Source: Marinomonas primoryensis (GTDB taxonomy: Bacteria > Pseudomonadota > Gammaproteobacteria > Pseudomonadales > Marinomonadaceae). From it: a stretch of DNA of 64,000 bases. The position numbers were made by a program, and so were the translations under genes. The stretch spans positions 1,970,001 through 2,034,000 of the forward strand of contig NZ_CP054301.1 of assembly GCF_013372285.1 (NCBI RefSeq). Direction: 5' to 3'. Shown one piece after another: positions 1-8,393 of this stretch. Each line of letters starts with the position of its first letter. Within the stretch, counting starts at the first letter, position 1. The notes below the pieces were generated by a model that did not search any database, was not told where the DNA came from, and saw nothing but the letters and a program-made list of their open reading frames with translations.

Positions 1-1130
1 GTGCGTTTGATGGCGGTAATATCTCCGTAATTGAAGCCTCGGAGCCAGACAATATTAGAGTAAAGATCCCTAATGATACAAACTCTAAATTCCTTCAGTG
101 GTTTTATTTTCGATTACAAGGCGGAATGGGTGAACAATGCGTCATTCAATTTGAAAATGCCAGCGATGCCGCTTACCCAGATGGTTGGGTGGATTATCAA
201 GCTGTCGCGTCGTACGATCGTGAATATTGGTTTCGCGTACCAACGGAATACGTCGATGGTAAATTGGTGATTTCTCACCAACCAGAGCAGGACAGTGTGT
301 ACTACGCGTATTTTGCCCCTTACAGCTATGAACGACATTTAGATATGATTTCTTGGGCAGCAAGCCATGACGATTGTATTACTGATCATTTGGGTGAAAC
401 CGCCGAAGGTCGTGATATTACTTTACTGGAAGTCAGTCAAACTCAAGGTCTAGCGAAGAATATTTGGATTATCGCTCGTCAGCATCCAGGTGAAACCATG
501 GCGGAATGGTTTGTTGAAGGTTTATTAGAGCGTTTGTTTGATGAATCCCATCCGGTTTCCCGTTCGCTTTTGAATCAGTGTCGTTTTTACATTGTGCCAA
601 ACATGAACCCAGACGGTGCGGTGCATGGTAATTTGCGCGTGAACTCTAAAGGCGTGAACCTGAATCGTGAGTGGAAAAATCCTACGCAAGAATTTAGCCC
701 TGAAGTATTGGCCGTACAAAAGAAAATGGCCGAAACGGGCGTGGATATGTTCTTAGACATTCATGGTGATGAAGCGTTGCCAGTCAATTTTGTGGATGGA
801 TGCCAAGGCGTACCGTCTTTTGACGCTCGTATGGAAGCCATGGAAACCTTGTTCAAGGATATGTTTGTTGCAGTCAGTCCTGATTTTCAAACAAAAATCG
901 GTTATACGCCAGATCAGTTTGGCGAGGCGAATCTGACGGTGGCTACTAAGTGGGTTGGCGAAACTTACAATTGTCTGTCTTTTACCCTGGAAATGCCGTT
1001 CAAAGACAATCAAAATTTGCCGGATGAAATTGTGGGTTGGTCTCCAGAGCGCGCTAAAATTCTTGGTGCGGATATTTTATATCCGATTTATCAGGTCATT
1101 ATGAGCCCGCACATGAAAGTGGATGACTGA
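1..1130 (+). CDS. M14-type cytosolic zinc carboxypeptidase (5' partial)
   Basis: A peptidase that removes C-terminal residues or amino-acid side-chain modifications in the cytoplasm. The reading frame is open from base 3, so the true start lies before the window and the first ATG at 126 is internal. The open upstream part encodes the beta-rich N-terminal domain typical of cytosolic carboxypeptidases. Zinc ligands are visible as an HPGE motif (after ARQ) and a later histidine in LDIHGDEA. The substrate-binding Asn-Arg pair is in NLNREW and the catalytic Glu is probably in LEMPF. A MazG-like gene follows after 3 bases, suggesting co-transcription. The substrate is unknown. Family assignment is firm; the missing N-terminus is a window effect. 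Confidence 0.9.
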   Translation, partial: AFDGGNISVIEASEPDNIRVKIPNDTNSKFLQWFYFRLQGGMGEQCVIQFENASDAAYPDGWVDYQAVASYDREYWFRVPTEYVDGKLVISHQPEQDSVYYAYFAPYSYERHLDMISWAASHDDCITDHLGETAEGRDITLLEVSQTQGLAKNIWIIARQHPGETMAEWFVEGLLERLFDESHPVSRSLLNQCRFYIVPNMNPDGAVHGNLRVNSKGVNLNREWKNPTQEFSPEVLAVQKKMAETGVDMFLDIHGDEALPVNFVDGCQGVPSFDARMEAMETLFKDMFVAVSPDFQTKIGYTPDQFGEANLTVATKWVGETYNCLSFTLEMPFKDNQNLPDEIVGWSPERAKILGADILYPIYQVIMSPHMKVDD

Positions 1131-1133
1131 TCG

Positions 1134-1496
1134 ATGGCATCGCCACAAAATGATTCGTTAGAAACGCTAACATTGGCCATGCGTCAGTTTGCAGAGGAAC
1201 GAGAATGGGAGCAGTTCCATTCCCCTAAAAATTTGACGATGGCACTGGCCGGTGAAACAGCGGAGCTACTGGATTGTTTTCGCTGGCTGTCAGAAGAAGA
1301 CTCTTATCAGCTGAACGATGAACAGATGCTGGCTGTTAAAGACGAATTGGCTGATGTGTTGTTATTTACTGTTCGATTAGCCGATAAGTTAAATATAGAT
1401 TTGTTTGGTGCGGCGCAGCAGAAAATGGCCAAAAACGCACAACGCTATCCCATTGAAAAAGTAAAAGGCAGTGCAAAAAAATACACCGCGTATTAG
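1134..1496 (+). CDS. MazG-like nucleotide pyrophosphohydrolase
   Basis: A 120-residue all-alpha NTP pyrophosphatase of the MazG-like / dCTP pyrophosphatase type, expected to hydrolyse non-canonical or excess (d)NTPs to the monophosphate and PPi. The metal-binding acidic helices are visible as GETAELLDCFRW and KDELADVLL, matching the ExxE...ExxD pattern. The protein is a single domain with no fused partner. It starts 3 bases after the carboxypeptidase stop, so it is probably translated from the same message. The start has no strong ribosome-binding site, consistent with translational coupling. The preferred nucleotide cannot be told from sequence. Confidence 0.88.
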   Translation: MASPQNDSLETLTLAMRQFAEEREWEQFHSPKNLTMALAGETAELLDCFRWLSEEDSYQLNDEQMLAVKDELADVLLFTVRLADKLNIDLFGAAQQKMAKNAQRYPIEKVKGSAKKYTAY

Positions 1497-1506
1497 TAGG
1501 GGTGAT

Positions 1507-1525
1507 TTTGTGTATAAAACACAAA
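1507..1525. other. Small inverted repeat downstream of mazG-like gene
   Basis: Perfect 7-bp arms TTTGTGT and ACACAAA around ATAAA, 11 bases past the mazG-like stop. The arms are AT-rich and no clear T-run follows, so this is a weak terminator candidate or possibly a protein-binding site. Function is not established. Confidence 0.25.
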
Positions 1526-1649
1526 TAATCATGTTTTTTGACTCGATGTAACGCGTTTTGTTCTGGCGGTTTTTTACGAAGTCGATTAGGATCACGGACG
1601 AATTAAAAAGCTCCGTTTTTATAACACGTTATTTTTAGGACGAGAAAAA

Positions 1650-2222
1650 ATGCCTAAGGCTAGTGAAATTAAAAGAAACATGGCAGTCGATTACGACGGC
1701 AAAACATACATTGTGAGAGGCATAGATCGCTCTGTTCCGCAGGGGCGTGCTGGTGGTAGCATTTATCGTATGCGTATGTACGATGTGGTGTCAGGGCGAA
1801 AATTAGACGAATCGTTTAAAGATTCAGACATGATCAATCTTGCAGATCTTATTCGTCGACCTGCTATGTTTTCCTATTCAGATGGTGATGAATACGTTTT
1901 CATGGACAGCGAAGACTACACGCCTTATACCCTGAATAAATCGGCTATTGAAGATGAAATTTTATTCATCAACGAAGAGATTACTGGCATTCAAGTTGTT
2001 TTGGTTAATGACGCTCCTGTTGCTGTTGAATTACCAACGAACGTTGAGCTTGAAGTCGTTGAAACAGACCCTTCGATTAAAGGAGCTTCTGCAACCTCTC
2101 GTAATAAGCCTGCTACATTGTCTACCGGTGCAGTTATTCAGGTACCTGAGCATATTTCTACTGGCGATCGTATTAAAGTGAATGTTGAAGAACGCAAGTT
2201 TGCAGGAAGAGCAGAAAAATAA
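1650..2222 (+). CDS. efpL: Elongation factor P-like protein (EfpL/YeiP)
   Basis: A 190-residue three-domain EF-P paralogue. EfpL binds between the ribosomal P and E sites and relieves stalling, including at polyproline. The KOW-like N-terminal domain I runs to about residue 65, followed by two OB domains. The beta3-beta4 loop tip reads SVPQGRAGG with Arg33 where EF-P has its modifiable lysine, which matches the unmodified arginine of E. coli EfpL. The C-terminus [14 protein letters not shown] is characteristic of this branch. The gene stands alone with 153 bases upstream and a strong terminator downstream. Bona fide EF-P would need to be encoded elsewhere. Confidence 0.93.
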   Translation: MPKASEIKRNMAVDYDGKTYIVRGIDRSVPQGRAGGSIYRMRMYDVVSGRKLDESFKDSDMINLADLIRRPAMFSYSDGDEYVFMDSEDYTPYTLNKSAIEDEILFINEEITGIQVVLVNDAPVAVELPTNVELEVVETDPSIKGASATSRNKPATLSTGAVIQVPEHISTGDRIKVNVEERKFAGRAEK

Positions 2223-2253
2223 TGTTTTTCTATTGAGTGTTATCTTAACTCAT

Positions 2254-2284
2254 AAAAAACGCAGCCAATTGGCTGCGTTTTTTT
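2254..2284. terminator. Bidirectional terminator between efpL and trmJ
   Basis: A perfect hairpin, ACGCAGCC-AATT-GGCTGCGT, flanked by an A-run on the left and a T-run on the right. It can end efpL transcription rightward and trmJ transcription leftward. Confidence 0.9.
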
Positions 2285-2311
2285 ATGTTAGCTCTAGAGG
2301 AAAATAGTTAC

Positions 2312-3094
2312 TTATTCTTCCTTAAGACTGTCTTTTAGCGCGTCTTTGGCTTTTTTCTCTGGATGATTGTTGGCTTCTGTTAGTCCTGCTTCTCGCTGTA
2401 CTGCAGCGAGAACGCCACGAAGTATTCCAAGCTCTTGTTTTTCAGGACGAGAGCGGTTGAAGAAACGGTGCAGCTTATCTAACACTTTGCCCGGATGGCT
2501 GCGAACAATGAAGTTAATACCGTATAGGGTTTCTTCTAAATGTTCGTAGAAAAGGTCCATGTCTTTCTTGCGTGGGTATTCTGGTATGTCTTTTTGATTA
2601 AATTCTTTGTTTTGGTTTGCCATCCAAATCTCATACGCCACAATTTGTACTGCTTGCGAAATATTTAACACAGGGTATTCGTCATTGGCATCAATGTAGA
2701 CTTGGCGATGGCATTGAGCAATTTCTTCGTTCAAAAGTCCTGTTGTTTCACGTCCAAAAACAATCGCTACATTGTGGTCAGCGGCTTCGGGAATAACACT
2801 TTGCGCACATTCACGGGCGTTCATAATGGGCAACTGGAACGTACGGTGACGAGCACTGGTGCCGATAACAAGACTGCAATCAGCAATGGCTTGTTCTAGT
2901 GTTGGTACTATCGTGGCATTTTCGAGAAGATCTACCGCGCCAGCGGCTCGGCTGGTGGCCTCCTCTGAAGGGTAGTCATTTGGGTCAACCAGATAGAGAT
3001 TTGTTAATCCCATGTTCTTCATTGCTCGGGCAATCGCGCCGACGTTACCGGGGTGGAAAGTGTTGATTAATACGATTCGGATGTTACTTAGCAT
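2312..3094 (-). CDS. trmJ: tRNA (cytidine/uridine-2'-O-)-methyltransferase TrmJ
   Basis: A SPOUT-class methyltransferase that uses S-adenosylmethionine to methylate the ribose 2'-OH of tRNA position 32. At 260 residues it is close to E. coli TrmJ. Hallmarks are the N-terminal FHPGNVGAIARAMKN, the knot-forming FGRETTGL and YPVLNISQAVQI that build the SAM-binding trefoil. A basic, helical C-terminal tail follows from about residue 165. It lies 53 bases downstream of the J-domain gene on the same strand, so read-through is possible. The iscR-isc genes often found after trmJ are not here. Confidence 0.92.
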   Translation of the reverse strand: MLSNIRIVLINTFHPGNVGAIARAMKNMGLTNLYLVDPNDYPSEEATSRAAGAVDLLENATIVPTLEQAIADCSLVIGTSARHRTFQLPIMNARECAQSVIPEAADHNVAIVFGRETTGLLNEEIAQCHRQVYIDANDEYPVLNISQAVQIVAYEIWMANQNKEFNQKDIPEYPRKKDMDLFYEHLEETLYGINFIVRSHPGKVLDKLHRFFNRSRPEKQELGILRGVLAAVQREAGLTEANNHPEKKAKDALKDSLKEE

Positions 3095-3147
3095 GGCTCG
3101 TGGAATACTCAGGGTTGATTGTTTTTTAGTATCATTAAATAGTGTGA

Positions 3148-4458
3148 TTATGGCTTCAGCGCGAGTGATTGCTCGGTGCTGGCAAAATCGACGTTGTCTA
3201 AGATGACTTTTGTTGTGTCATTAAAGAGGAATTTATTACAGGCGTGATGATACAGGGATCCAGTCTTTAACACCAACCGATAGCGCCCTCTGGGGATGTA
3301 GTTAGCAGCGTAGGCTTGCTTTGCATATAAATATATGGAGAAGGGTGCTTGTCCATCATAGGATTCAAAGGTGATCATGCTGTGTTCTGGCAGTTGGTTT
3401 AGGATTCTAAGTCGACTATTTCCGTCGGCTTGACCAATCAGTTCACCGTGTCGTGGTGCCGCTCCTGGTTGACCAAAACAGCCTGTTTGTACGGCTTCTT
3501 GCGCACCACCATAGCCAACGTTCTTTGCTTGAACCCAACCGTTTGTTCCTTGATATCGAACAGTAAGCCAATCACCTTGCATTTTGATACTTTGTAGATC
3601 GGATTTAATTGGGATGCTTTGTAAAATGGCACTTGATAAATCGGGTTCTGCGTAGAGCGTTGTCTTGGTTAATGTGTAGCTAAGGCCAACTCGAAACTGT
3701 GGGTACAAACCGCTGATATAGTCACTTTTCTGCGTGTTCACGACAGGCTCTTGTTGTAATGATTGCCAATAAATCGTGCTGTAAATACCGGCCGCAAAGA
3801 AAGCGATATAAGTGGCTGCACGAAAGGCCGCTTTCGCAGCATCAAGGCGGATTGGTTGGCTAATCGGCTCTTTTTCGTCGGACTTCTCGTAGTGTCTTTG
3901 CGTGTATTCTTCATCATCGTCAACAAAGGACTGATAGGGTGGGATATCAGTCTGGCTTTCGTTTGGAGTGTCGGTGTAGTGATAGCCTTGAGACGTAAAG
4001 TTTTTTGAGGCTTTATACGCTTCTTCATAAAGCGCTTTGACACGTTTTTCATTAAGTGTATTTCGAGCTGCTTTGATGGCATCGTTACGCGTTTTTTCCT
4101 GATGGGCATTATTACGTTTCATTTCTTCGTAAGCGCGCTGTCGTTCTTTTACAAAGGCTTCTTGTTCTTTATCTGTGGCCGTTGAAAAATGCGTATAGCG
4201 ATTGTTTGCTTTAGTACTTTGTGTATTTTCTTTTGTGAAACTAAAGGGTTTCCAATCGTTTACTTGCGCACCTTGGCGTATCGCATTGATAACGTTTTCG
4301 TAAGCAGCTTGAAGACACTGGAAAAGTTCTGTGGTGTCTGTATCGGGATTTTTATCTGGATGATAACGTCTTGCTAAACGCCTAAATGCGGTTTTTGCTT
4401 CCTGCTCGCTGGCATTGGTTGGAATTTCCAGCAACTGATAATCGTCTATTAGGCTCAT
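3148..4458 (-). CDS. J-domain protein with transmembrane segment and SH3-like domain
   Basis: A 436-residue protein with an N-terminal J domain (about residues 1-65) carrying intact HPD at 33-35, the signature needed to stimulate Hsp70 ATPase. A charged, probably coiled linker with many Arg/Lys/Glu runs to about residue 205. One membrane segment follows (about 208-227), then an SH3b-like domain (about 255-315, ending GWVQAKNVGYGG) and a C-terminal beta-rich region with one Cys pair candidate. The J domain would be cytoplasmic and the SH3b region periplasmic. There is no zinc finger or G/F region, so it is not DnaJ itself. The partner Hsp70 and client are unknown. Confidence 0.8.
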   Translation of the reverse strand: MSLIDDYQLLEIPTNASEQEAKTAFRRLARRYHPDKNPDTDTTELFQCLQAAYENVINAIRQGAQVNDWKPFSFTKENTQSTKANNRYTHFSTATDKEQEAFVKERQRAYEEMKRNNAHQEKTRNDAIKAARNTLNEKRVKALYEEAYKASKNFTSQGYHYTDTPNESQTDIPPYQSFVDDDEEYTQRHYEKSDEKEPISQPIRLDAAKAAFRAATYIAFFAAGIYSTIYWQSLQQEPVVNTQKSDYISGLYPQFRVGLSYTLTKTTLYAEPDLSSAILQSIPIKSDLQSIKMQGDWLTVRYQGTNGWVQAKNVGYGGAQEAVQTGCFGQPGAAPRHGELIGQADGNSRLRILNQLPEHSMITFESYDGQAPFSIYLYAKQAYAANYIPRGRYRLVLKTGSLYHHACNKFLFNDTTKVILDNVDFASTEQSLALKP

Positions 4459-4510
4459 GTGATGTTAGATCTTAACCATGTTTTACAAGATGAATGAATG
4501 ACTTACTGCA

Positions 4511-7018
4511 TTATGCACGATTTATTGATGGTGACAAAGGTTGATCCCTTTCTTCTAAAAGAGTGAGGTATTGAAGCGTCGACATCGGACGATAAAGGTG
4601 ATAACCCTGACCAACTTGGCAGTGCCATTGGCGTAACAAGTTCAAAATGTCTTCTGATTCAATACCTTCTGCCACACTAATGATGTTTAGATCTTTGCTC
4701 AAATTGATCATGTTTCGGCATAAGGTTTGGCTTTGGGTGTCGGTCATTAAATTCATTACAAAAAATTGATCAATTTTTAGTTCGTTGATTTCTAGTGCAA
4801 CAAGATTTTGCATTGAGCTATAACCCACACCAAAGTCATCGATAGACAGCTTAAATCCAGCGTTATGAAGCTTTTTGACGTTGTGACCCACAATCTCACT
4901 GTTTTGAAAAACACTGGTTTCGGTAATTTCTATGGTGAATTTTTCAGCCGATAATCGGTACTGTTGAAGTAAGATATTTATTCGTTCTGCAAAATTTTCT
5001 TGAAGAAGGTCAAGGGCTGAAATATTAATCGATAGGCGTTGTGCTAAAAGTGCGACTGGGTTTGATGATGCCCATTGAAACACTTTTTCAAGTAGCATAT
5101 CGGTAAGCTTATAAATCAGGCCTGTTTGCTCTGCCAGAGGGATAAATTCAGCAGGAGATACTTGTCCTAAATGTTCATTGTTCCAACGAATCAGTACTTC
5201 ACCGCCAACAATACGGTTATCCGCTAGGTTAACTTGTGGCTGAATATCAAAATAGAGTTTCTCTTGTCTAATATCATCGGTAAGTAACGTGATCAAGCGA
5301 AGTTGATGGGCGTGATTACTTTTAAGTTTGTGAGTAAAAGGTGCCCAGTTCCCTGATGAGTAAGTCACAGAGTTACTGGCGATGAGAGCGTTTTGGTAAA
5401 GTTTGTCTAAGTTAGACCCTTGAGATGGATAAAGGGCGCTGCCGATTTTGTATTGATGTCGAAAAAGCACCTTATCGACGATGGTTGGATGGTCTAGGAT
5501 TTGCTGAATTTGTTGGACTTGTTCTTTAATTTCATCAGGCGTTGTGCTCAACAAAACAATATTTTTAGAGGTTAAACGCATTAGTTTTTTAGTGCTTTTA
5601 TTTGGTAATGGTAGCGATAATATGCCATCCATTTCGATGATTTTTTGATGGGTACTTAGAATAACCTCACATAAAGCCGAGTCTGCTTTGGCAGGACCAA
5701 ATGCTTGGCTTAGCTTTAGGTGGCTGGTTATCTCTATCATGATTAAGGCAAATTGGGGCTGATTTTTATTCATTTCATTGAGTTGCAATGGCAAGGTGTC
5801 AAAATAATAAGTGCGATTTGGTAAGCCTGTTGAAGGGTCTGTGATTGCTTGAAGCTGCCGTTTTTGCTCGATATGATTGGCTTTATCCGCAAAGGCAAAA
5901 GAAAAGCCTAATAGTTGTAGTAGGCTGCAGACAGGAAGAATAGCTTCTGTTACCGGGTTGATAGGCAAAATTTTCCAGAAGATCATGGTATTGAGGATGC
6001 TGCCAACCATTAATATTATCCAAGAGAACAGATAAAAACGTACGGCTATGAAACCTTTTAAATAGGCGTTGACTCCCCAATAGGTACAAACAATAAAAAG
6101 AAACACTTCTATCGCAGCAAACAAAGAGGCAGATGTTTTAACTGACACTATCTGAACCAATAGTAAGAAAATAATAAAAATGCTATCACCATACTTACGA
6201 ATAAACGAATCTGGTGACGGTATTTGTACTTCTTTAAGAAACTGAACACTGAATCGATAGAGTATCCACGTGCCAATGCCAAAGACAGTAAATAAATTCC
6301 GAATCAACCACTGACTGATTTCCTCAGAAAAAACCCAACGGCTAAAGCCTGTTATAACAGACAAGGCAATAAGGATTATGACATTTAGCCCAAGGTAATA
6401 AACAAATCCAGGTTGTCTTAGCAAGATAAAAACAAAGATGTTGTGTGCGAGTAATATGAGCAAACTGCTGATGATAAAAACCCAAAAAAGCAGTTTATTT
6501 TCTTTTTGCGCTGTCGCTTCTTGTGTACTAAACAGTTTGAATGGCGTGAGAAGGGGGCTATTGCCTTGTTTACGGATTAACAACGTTGTACTTTTCTCGC
6601 TGGACAAGGTGATGGGAATCCAAATTCCATTATAGTGTTCGGTATCGCCCTGCCAATCTTGTAAGGCACCTCTAGTCCAATGCTTCTGTAGCTGATTTCC
6701 ATGAAAGAGATAAAAGTCAAGGTTCTCGATAACATAATAATTTAATCCAAGAACGAAATTTTCATTTTTTTGTTGTTTAGACACTTCTGGAAAGACTAAT
6801 TTATGCCAATAGGCGTAATCTGAAAAGCTTTGGGATTCGCCATATATATTTTCTTCGAATTGATCGCTTAATAGTATGTCCTGTGGTGAGCTGAGTAATG
6901 TTTCTTTTAAGGTTGGAAGTTCACCAAGTGTGACTTTTGTCGGTTTTACAGAAAAAGCGTTTTGTGACCATGGTAGTGAGGTGATCAGAAGGAAAAGAAA
7001 AACACATCGAAACATCAT
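4511..7018 (-). CDS. 7TMR-DISM receptor with degenerate GGDEF and intact-looking EAL domain
   Basis: An 835-residue inner-membrane signalling protein. A signal peptide (1-23) precedes a periplasmic 7TMR-DISM-type sensor domain (about 30-165), seven membrane helices (about 175-375), a GGDEF fold (about 385-550) and an EAL domain (about 570-825). The GGDEF active-site loop is replaced by TSKNI at 483-487, so cyclase activity is unlikely. The EAL domain keeps Glu607 (EVL), Asn in INISALD, Glu in IEITE, the Asp pair in DDFG (727-728), Lys in ELKID and Glu in AEGIES. It should therefore hydrolyse c-di-GMP, or bind it. It may be co-transcribed with the J-domain gene 52 bases downstream. The ligand is unknown. 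Confidence 0.87.
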   Translation of the reverse strand: MMFRCVFLFLLITSLPWSQNAFSVKPTKVTLGELPTLKETLLSSPQDILLSDQFEENIYGESQSFSDYAYWHKLVFPEVSKQQKNENFVLGLNYYVIENLDFYLFHGNQLQKHWTRGALQDWQGDTEHYNGIWIPITLSSEKSTTLLIRKQGNSPLLTPFKLFSTQEATAQKENKLLFWVFIISSLLILLAHNIFVFILLRQPGFVYYLGLNVIILIALSVITGFSRWVFSEEISQWLIRNLFTVFGIGTWILYRFSVQFLKEVQIPSPDSFIRKYGDSIFIIFLLLVQIVSVKTSASLFAAIEVFLFIVCTYWGVNAYLKGFIAVRFYLFSWIILMVGSILNTMIFWKILPINPVTEAILPVCSLLQLLGFSFAFADKANHIEQKRQLQAITDPSTGLPNRTYYFDTLPLQLNEMNKNQPQFALIMIEITSHLKLSQAFGPAKADSALCEVILSTHQKIIEMDGILSLPLPNKSTKKLMRLTSKNIVLLSTTPDEIKEQVQQIQQILDHPTIVDKVLFRHQYKIGSALYPSQGSNLDKLYQNALIASNSVTYSSGNWAPFTHKLKSNHAHQLRLITLLTDDIRQEKLYFDIQPQVNLADNRIVGGEVLIRWNNEHLGQVSPAEFIPLAEQTGLIYKLTDMLLEKVFQWASSNPVALLAQRLSINISALDLLQENFAERINILLQQYRLSAEKFTIEITETSVFQNSEIVGHNVKKLHNAGFKLSIDDFGVGYSSMQNLVALEINELKIDQFFVMNLMTDTQSQTLCRNMINLSKDLNIISVAEGIESEDILNLLRQWHCQVGQGYHLYRPMSTLQYLTLLEERDQPLSPSINRA

Positions 7019-7179
7019 TCCTGATTGTCCTTATTGATGATGCAATTACAATAACCACATTAAGAGACTTAACGACGGTAACATTTCTATTGTTATTAAA
7101 ACGACTTCGCTTGCAATCGTGTGGGCTTTCTTAAAATATAGGCGACATTTGTAATATATGTACAATAATTGGAAATTAT

Positions 7180-7662
7180 ATGAACGATAAACTTACCCAT
7201 CTGGATCAACAGGGTCATGCGCATATGGTGGATGTCTCTGGTAAAGAAACGACTAAACGAACAGCCACTGCACGAGCCGTGCTGTTAATGCAAGCATCTA
7301 CTTTGGTTAAGATAGTGGAAGGCGGGTTACCCAAAGGAGACGTTCTTGCAACGGCGCGTATTGCTGGTATTCAAGCTGCCAAAAAAACGTCTGACTTGAT
7401 CCCTTTATGTCACCCGCTGATGTTGACCAAGGTTAGTGTCGACATTAACACCATTAGCGACTGTGAAATCGAAGTATTATGCACGTGTTCTTTGGCCGGT
7501 AAAACTGGCGTAGAGATGGAGGCATTAACGGGTGCGAGTATTGCGGCGCTAACACTTTATGATATGTGTAAAGCGGTTGATAAAGGCATTGTGATTCAGC
7601 ATGTGTCATTGCTTGAAAAGAAGGGTGGTAAAAGTGGCGATTGGAGTAAAGATAATGCCTAA
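7180..7662 (+). CDS. moaC: Cyclic pyranopterin monophosphate synthase MoaC
   Basis: Catalyses the second half of the first step of molybdenum cofactor synthesis, turning the MoaA product 3',8-cH2GTP into cyclic pyranopterin monophosphate. At 160 residues it is the usual length. Family signatures are [14 protein letters not shown] at the N-terminus, LIPLCHPL, and the C-terminal DMCKAVDKG and KSGDW with the catalytic lysines. It heads a tight moaC-moaD-moaE operon. moaA is not in the window. The gene diverges from the DISM-EAL gene across 161 bases. Confidence 0.96.
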   Translation: MNDKLTHLDQQGHAHMVDVSGKETTKRTATARAVLLMQASTLVKIVEGGLPKGDVLATARIAGIQAAKKTSDLIPLCHPLMLTKVSVDINTISDCEIEVLCTCSLAGKTGVEMEALTGASIAALTLYDMCKAVDKGIVIQHVSLLEKKGGKSGDWSKDNA

Positions 7663-7909
7663 GGTAAACGTGGTTTTTTTTGCATCGTTAAAAGAAGCCA
7701 TAGGACAAGGCGTCTACCAAGTGACTTTTGACTTCCCCATAACTATTGGTGAGCTTAAACAAAAGTTGGCGAAGGAATTGGAGAATGGCAAGGCGCTTCT
7801 TGAAAAAGGCATACAATCATCTATTGATTTTGAATTTGCCAGAGACGCTGACAGGATTCCTGAGACGGTAATTGAAGTGGCTTTCTTTCCACCAGTAACG
7901 GGAGGCTAA
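7655..7909 (+). CDS. moaD: Molybdopterin synthase sulfur carrier subunit MoaD
   Basis: An 84-residue ubiquitin-fold sulfur carrier. Its C-terminal Gly-Gly (PPVTGG) is adenylated, then thiocarboxylated, and donates sulfur to the pterin within molybdopterin synthase. The start at ATG 7655 gives [14 protein letters not shown], the expected beginning. A longer frame from 7601 only extends back inside moaC and is not needed. The start overlaps the end of moaC by 8 bases, and the stop is directly followed by the moaE ATG. This indicates translational coupling of the two synthase subunits. Confidence 0.95.
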   Translation: MPKVNVVFFASLKEAIGQGVYQVTFDFPITIGELKQKLAKELENGKALLEKGIQSSIDFEFARDADRIPETVIEVAFFPPVTGG

Positions 7910-8359
7910 ATGATACAGGTACAGCACGAAGACTTTCAGGTTGATGACTTGTATAAAGGTTTACTAAAAGCAAATAAAACGGGTGCCGTTGCAATGTTTG
8001 TTGGGTTAGTACGACATTTTTCGACTTTACCCAAAGAAAACTGTCGCTTTGAGCTTGAGCATTATCCTGGAATGACAGAACGAAACTTACAACTCATTGT
8101 GGATGAGGCAAATGCACGCTGGCCGTTATTAGATGTTTGCATCGTTCACCGAGTAGGGTGTTTGGCGGTCGACGATCAGATCGTTTTTGTAGGAGTAAGT
8201 GCGGCACATCGAGCTGAAGCATTTCAAGCTTGCGACTTTATTATGGATTATTTAAAAAGCCGTGCAGCATTTTGGAAAAAGGAAACTCAAGGCTCAGACA
8301 GCCACTGGGTAGATGCCAAGGTTGATGATGAAAAGAGCCTAGAACGCTGGTCAAAATAA
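7910..8359 (+). CDS. moaE: Molybdopterin synthase catalytic subunit MoaE
   Basis: The large subunit of the MoaD2-MoaE2 synthase that inserts two sulfurs into cyclic pyranopterin monophosphate. The 149 residues include GAVAMFVGLVR near the N-terminus, FELEHYPGM, the HRVG segment and the lysine-rich active-site motif KSRAAFWKKE. It starts on the base after the moaD stop. Downstream lies a convergent recombinase gene after 34 bases with no clear hairpin between them. Confidence 0.96.
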   Translation: MIQVQHEDFQVDDLYKGLLKANKTGAVAMFVGLVRHFSTLPKENCRFELEHYPGMTERNLQLIVDEANARWPLLDVCIVHRVGCLAVDDQIVFVGVSAAHRAEAFQACDFIMDYLKSRAAFWKKETQGSDSHWVDAKVDDEKSLERWSK

Positions 8360-8393
8360 CCTTGTCTATCTCATTGGCTTCACGAGTAGTTAA

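Noticed and set aside
1621..1632. Near-palindrome ATAACACGTTAT upstream of efpL
   Set aside because: The centre does not match and the site is too short and AT-rich to call an operator.
7019..7179. Molybdenum cofactor riboswitch upstream of moaC
   Set aside because: The 161-base region is AT-rich and lacks the extended conserved helices expected for that RNA.
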